A DNA stretch of 64,000 bases from Tamarix chinensis (Eukaryota; Streptophyta; Magnoliopsida; Caryophyllales; Tamaricaceae): contig CM060175.1 in NCBI GenBank assembly GCA_030549775.1, positions 44,834,415 through 44,898,414 on the forward strand. The letters run 5' to 3'. A program made the position numbers and the translations under genes. Under the pieces are notes generated by a model. It ran no database searches. It was not told the origin of the DNA and saw only the letters and a list, made by a program, of their open reading frames with translations. Below, one piece after another: positions 60,688 through 64,000 of this stretch. Each line of letters opens with the position of its first letter. Positions within the stretch are counted from its first letter, which is position 1.

Positions 60688-61320
60688 GGAATGTCAATGA
60701 GTAGAATGATGTGATCTCTTAGGTAATATATAAAAGAAACACTATGTTTATCAATTATCCATTTTTCATTCTTCAATGGATTTTCAATCCTCAAATAATG
60801 CATATGTTCTTCAACATATGGTTGAATATCATCATTGTTATGTAATACATAAATATGCATTTTACATAGCATGCCAGGGTTTATATCCTAAATTTTTTAC
60901 CCCTAATACAACATCCTTCACTTTTCCTTACATTCCAATGCTTAGGAATGCCAAGAGCTTCAACACTGTACAAGTAATTTGTGAAAAGTTCAATTACCTC
61001 TTCTATTAGTGACTCTCAACAATGCATCCTTTTTACCAATATTGATTCTTTACATAACCTTTTATCAACTTCAAATTTTTTTCAAAGGAGCACATCCAGT
61101 TCCAATGCATAGGCCCTAATATTTTTACCTCATAAAACAAGTGAATAATTAGATACAACATAATTTCAAAGAACGAGGATGGAAAATATACATCATTCTA
61201 ACAAAAAGTAATTACAATCCCTCTTTGCAAGGAATCAAAACTAACAAGATGTATGACTTTGGAGCAAAGTGTCTTGAATAATCACTGAAGCCTAGTGATA
61301 AAAATTCAAATACGTTTTTG
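60688..61320 (-). pseudogene. DUF4218 domain of the CACTA protein, broken
   Basis: On the minus strand the conserved run FEIMLYLIIHLFYEVKILGP, MHWNWMCSFEKNLKLIKGYV, KNQY is read at about 61170-61020 (family: FD.M.HL..HL..E....GPV..RWMYP.ER.M..LK.YV.N). Further down, 60872-60684 gives MHIYVLHNNDDIQPYVEEHM, then NEKWIIDKHSVSFIYYLRDH, the family's YVL.N..EV.P....H...L and EH...F..WF blocks. One or more stops and frameshifts divide the pieces. It lies between tnp2 and DUF4216, as usual. Confidence 0.85.
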
Positions 61321-61399
61321 CAATTTTCCACTTATAGTTATTCGAACAAAATATTACATCAAAATATGACAATCATGAGATTTCATGGTAATTAGCTTC

Positions 61400-62814
61400 A
61401 ACTATTTCGTCAAAACTAGCCTTCTAATATTTGATGAATAACCTTCTGGAACCATGACACTAATAAAGAATTAAAAGAAATGTAATTGTTTCCATTCTAA
61501 AGAGATTATGGAAAAGTAGTGTTAAATATATTCTTTTCCATTGTCTTGTTGTGGTAGTTCATGTTTGATGCCCATTTCCTCTATATCCAATCAAGAATTA
61601 ATGGCATCTTTAGTCCTTCATGGAACATTACATATATGTGTCACATATTTTTTTCTCAATACGCATCATATTGAATACATGCCACATGTGTAAAGATTCC
61701 TAATACATAAGGTTAAAGGATATAGACATCTTCTTCTACCCAATTGATGTAGGCTTATCTTTATTCTTCTTCCCAAAATAAACCTTCAAATGTTTCATCT
61801 TTAAAAAAACTTGTTTACCAATCAACCAAATTGATGCATTCCTTTCTTCAAAGATGATACTAAAAGCTTTTTTTTTACATGCAATAATGATGATTACTCA
61901 TCAAAAATCTATAGATTCCTAGAAATATAGTTTTTTAGCTATATGTTAGCTAAATAAATGAAGTATTCTACTCATATATTAGGCATGCATAATGGCCTTT
62001 CATACTATAACCTAAAAATTTTCCATATGCAAGAAAATTGCTTGTAGCATGGAATAGAGTTACTCTCAAAGTGAACATTTTCTCAACTTATGAATTAAAT
62101 GCTTCAACACACTTATCCCATAAGAACTTCAAATTATTAATGAAGAGCCACATAAACATCAATATCATTCCTCAGTTGGTTTAGCCCTAAAATGAATAAA
62201 GACAACATCATATACATTTTTCTCAAGTAGACCCATGGTGGTAGATTTTATATAACAATAATCACCAAACATATACTATATGTGCCTTATTATTTGGATT
62301 TATACCATCCATAGAAAGTGTATGATACAAGTTTATCGGTTCTTTACCAAATTTTAGAAACAAGCTATCAATCATCATCTATTGTGGAGAGTTAGATAGA
62401 TATCTCAGAAGCCTATCATCTATATTCTCGTCAACATTGGACATCATTAAACATTTTTTGAAATCTTGGTATCATAGGAAAATACCATAAAGCCTTAGAT
62501 GATCCCTTATTCTTCTTATATCGTGGTGTTTTGTATTTATGATTAGGATAATTATCTAAAGATGTATATTCATAGCAAAATAATATATAATCATTAGGGC
62601 CTAAATGAATCTTCTCATAACTCATACCCATAGATGAAAGGATTTTTTTCACTTTAAAGGTATAATAAGGTATAACATTATCATCAAAAAATATATCTTT
62701 CACAAGTGATAATAATTTTGTGAAAAAATTATAACACCATCTATTACATACTATTAAGTTGTGCAATTTTAAAGTAATAGAAAATCTAGTAAAATTATTA
62801 CAATAAATATACAA
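61400..62814 (-). pseudogene. tnp2 transposase of the CACTA element, broken
   Basis: The transposase would cut and move the element. The amino part at 62814-62431 reads CNRWCYNFFTKLLSLVKDIF, LSSMGMSYEKIHLGPNDYIL, FCYEYTSLDNYPNHKYKTPR and KALWYFPMIPRFQKMFN. This is close to the tnp2 family block (LLSLGMGYEKIHACPNDCIL...ELxxCPxCxxSRYK...VLWYFPIIPRFxRMF). The two Cys of CPxC are lost (NYPNHK). Next, 62400-62130 gives LRYLSNSPQ, NLYHTLSMDGINPNNKAHIV, then the PPW-equivalent and DIDVYxxxLI-like sequence in shifted frames, matching the region with the catalytic Asp (DGFNPF, here DGINPN). Downstream sequence to 61400 is heavily interrupted. Confidence 0.9.
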
Positions 62815-62939
62815 AAGATTTTTTCTGAGTTGCTCAATAATTTGCCAAACTTATCATTATTATCATCTCTTCTAACAAATCACCCTCATTATTGTCAAAT
62901 GATCAACTACTTTCCCACCCACCTTCCTCAATATTATAG

Positions 62940-63020
62940 CTAAATTCTACCTCACCAAGCCTTATCCAATTTGCGTAAATTTTATCTATCCCATGCAAAA
63001 TAAAAGATCTCTCAAATCAT
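62940..63020 (-). pseudogene. Amino-terminal transposase-associated fragment
   Basis: The minus strand reads FCMG-IDKIYANWIRLGE at about 63000-62950, like the LHGID..YT.WI.HGE block that follows the Cys-rich transposase-associated domain at the start of CACTA tnp2 proteins. The Cys-rich part before it was not recognised. Confidence 0.5.
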
Positions 63021-63707
63021 TAGCATTTCTATGTTGAATATTAGCTCAGTTCAAACAAGGATAGACTATTATACTAGAGCCCTGAGATTATAATATTACA
63101 AACTAAATGATAAATTCAACTCCTTTACCATAGTCTCTAAATAAATGAATCTATATGTATCTCATGAAAAATAATTATTACAAATCAATTCACTTCAACC
63201 TGCTAATTCACATATCGCTCATGCTTAAAAAATTTATATTTGTATAATGTATCATGCCATTATGTTGCTATATATATAAACAATTCCAATGCATTTCTAT
63301 ATCCCTTAGTAATTCATAAATCGCTCATGCTTAAAAATAATTAACATTTATATCATGTATTATGTTTTTTTTTTTGCAATATATACAAACCATTTGAAAC
63401 AAGTTTACAAATATATACCAATGCGCAAATGTTTCTTGTTTAGAAAGAGCATCAGATAAATATACATATCAAATATTTATGCAAGCGTTGCACACTCAAA
63501 ATTAAATACATACTATGTGTTTAAAACAAGACCCAAAAACTAAGAAGAACTGTAAGACAATAACCTATGAAATAAAAAGATTTCTATAACCTATGAAGAA
63601 CCCTAAGAAGAATAACAATATATGCATCAAAATGTTTCTATAACCTAAAAACCTTATAAATAACAACCTTTACCATCCTATGAAATCCGTCAATAGCCTT
63701 GCCTAGC
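63021..63707. other. AT-rich interval with a local tandem duplication
   Basis: A block with AATTCACATATCGCTCATGC at 63204 recurs at 63311 as AATTCATAAATCGCTCATGC with similar following sequence, a period of about 107 bases, two copies. No gene seen. Confidence 0.6.
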
Positions 63708-63950
63708 TCAACTTAAACTTATCACTATCAGAGTCCACTCATTTTGATATATCATCATCTCCCTTATACCATCAATGGAGAGTTCATTGATGGATAATCT
63801 AGGGTGATAAGGGTAGATACTCACCAATAAGCTTTGATAAAACCTCCACTCATTATCTGTCACCATCAACTCTGTGTCTATCCGATCATAATCTCTTATG
63901 AACACCTCACCCTCAACAAATCACGGGTGTGGTGCATCACTATAGTGGAC
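63708..63950 (-). other. Unassigned open frame at the window edge
   Basis: The best continuous frame is 63905-63708, MFIRDYDRIDTELMVTDNEW and then YPYHPRLSINELSIDGIREM, ending in a stop. The same frame continues to the window edge after one in-frame stop upstream (AMVRTLASYKHLFVHYSDAP near 63975). Composition looks more protein-like than the background. I do not recognise the family. It could be a host-gene remnant or a further piece of the CACTA element's 5' side; the region beyond 64000 would be needed to tell. Confidence 0.3.
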
Positions 63951-64000
63951 AAACAAATGCTTATAACTAGCTAATGTCCTAACCATGGCTCAATCTAAGG

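Larger units (their letters stand above)
56760..63020 (-). mobile_element. Decayed CACTA (En/Spm) DNA transposon
   Basis: On the minus strand the coding order is transposase-associated amino end, tnp2 transposase, DUF4218, DUF4216, then shorter 3' fragments (59644-59829, 57698-57886) and a subterminal-repeat-like zone (56830-57400). This is the standard order of plant CACTA elements. A possible 3' tip is CACTACA at 56760-56766, which I hold only loosely. The 5' tip should lie to the right of 63020 and was not found. The element lies tail to tail with the plus-strand CACTA remnant ending at 56413. All frames are interrupted, so it is inactive. Confidence 0.75.

Overview
The window reads as nuclear DNA of a flowering plant: strongly AT-rich, almost no long open frame, and nearly all recognisable protein homology belongs to plant transposons (Ty3/gypsy Athila-type and other gypsy pol, an L1-like LINE, CACTA transposase with DUF4218 and DUF4216). 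I cannot name the species and found no intact host gene, rRNA, tRNA or CRISPR array. It is best described as a nest of transposable elements, most dead, some with boundaries that can be placed to the base.

Layout. 1-2407: ends of two minus-strand members of a non-coding repeat family (called NC here) and a long inverted repeat (368-1169). 2408-11890: AT-rich sequence with no gene, apart from a segment (5870-6660) also found near the CACTA element at 58890-59640. 11890-18050: decayed Athila-type gypsy element on the minus strand, interrupted in its RNase H region by a 5'-truncated LINE (13503-14709) flanked by a perfect 15-bp target duplication. 18050-25284: no gene; pyrimidine-rich tract. 25285-30442: NC element with a solo-LTR-like insertion (25761-26493, duplication GACAA). 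30494 to about 40250: another NC copy, split by a younger NC element at 34598-39251 (duplication ATCAT). 40440-43030: decayed gypsy pol on the plus strand. 44863-54949: a gypsy element on the minus strand with paired LTRs, PBS, polypurine tract and all pol domains; its 5' LTR is split by an NC element at 50772-54334 (duplication TATGG), and the other LTR preserves the empty site. 54950-56413: tail of a plus-strand CACTA element. 56760-63020: a minus-strand CACTA element with recognisable tnp2, DUF4218 and DUF4216.

The least familiar material is the NC family: 3.6-5.2 kb, TG...CA-type ends continued as about 11-18 bp inverted repeats (TGTAACACCCC-like), 5-bp target duplications and no coding capacity. 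In the best copies there is a fixed internal order: a conserved leader, two clusters of three short GGTGG-type units, a copy-specific tandem array, a trinucleotide run, then a GC/CpG-rich purine-pyrimidine tract. They may be very long solo LTRs or a non-autonomous retroelement group. None of the transposon genes seen here is intact, so the elements do not work together as a system; what they share is nesting and mutual interruption.
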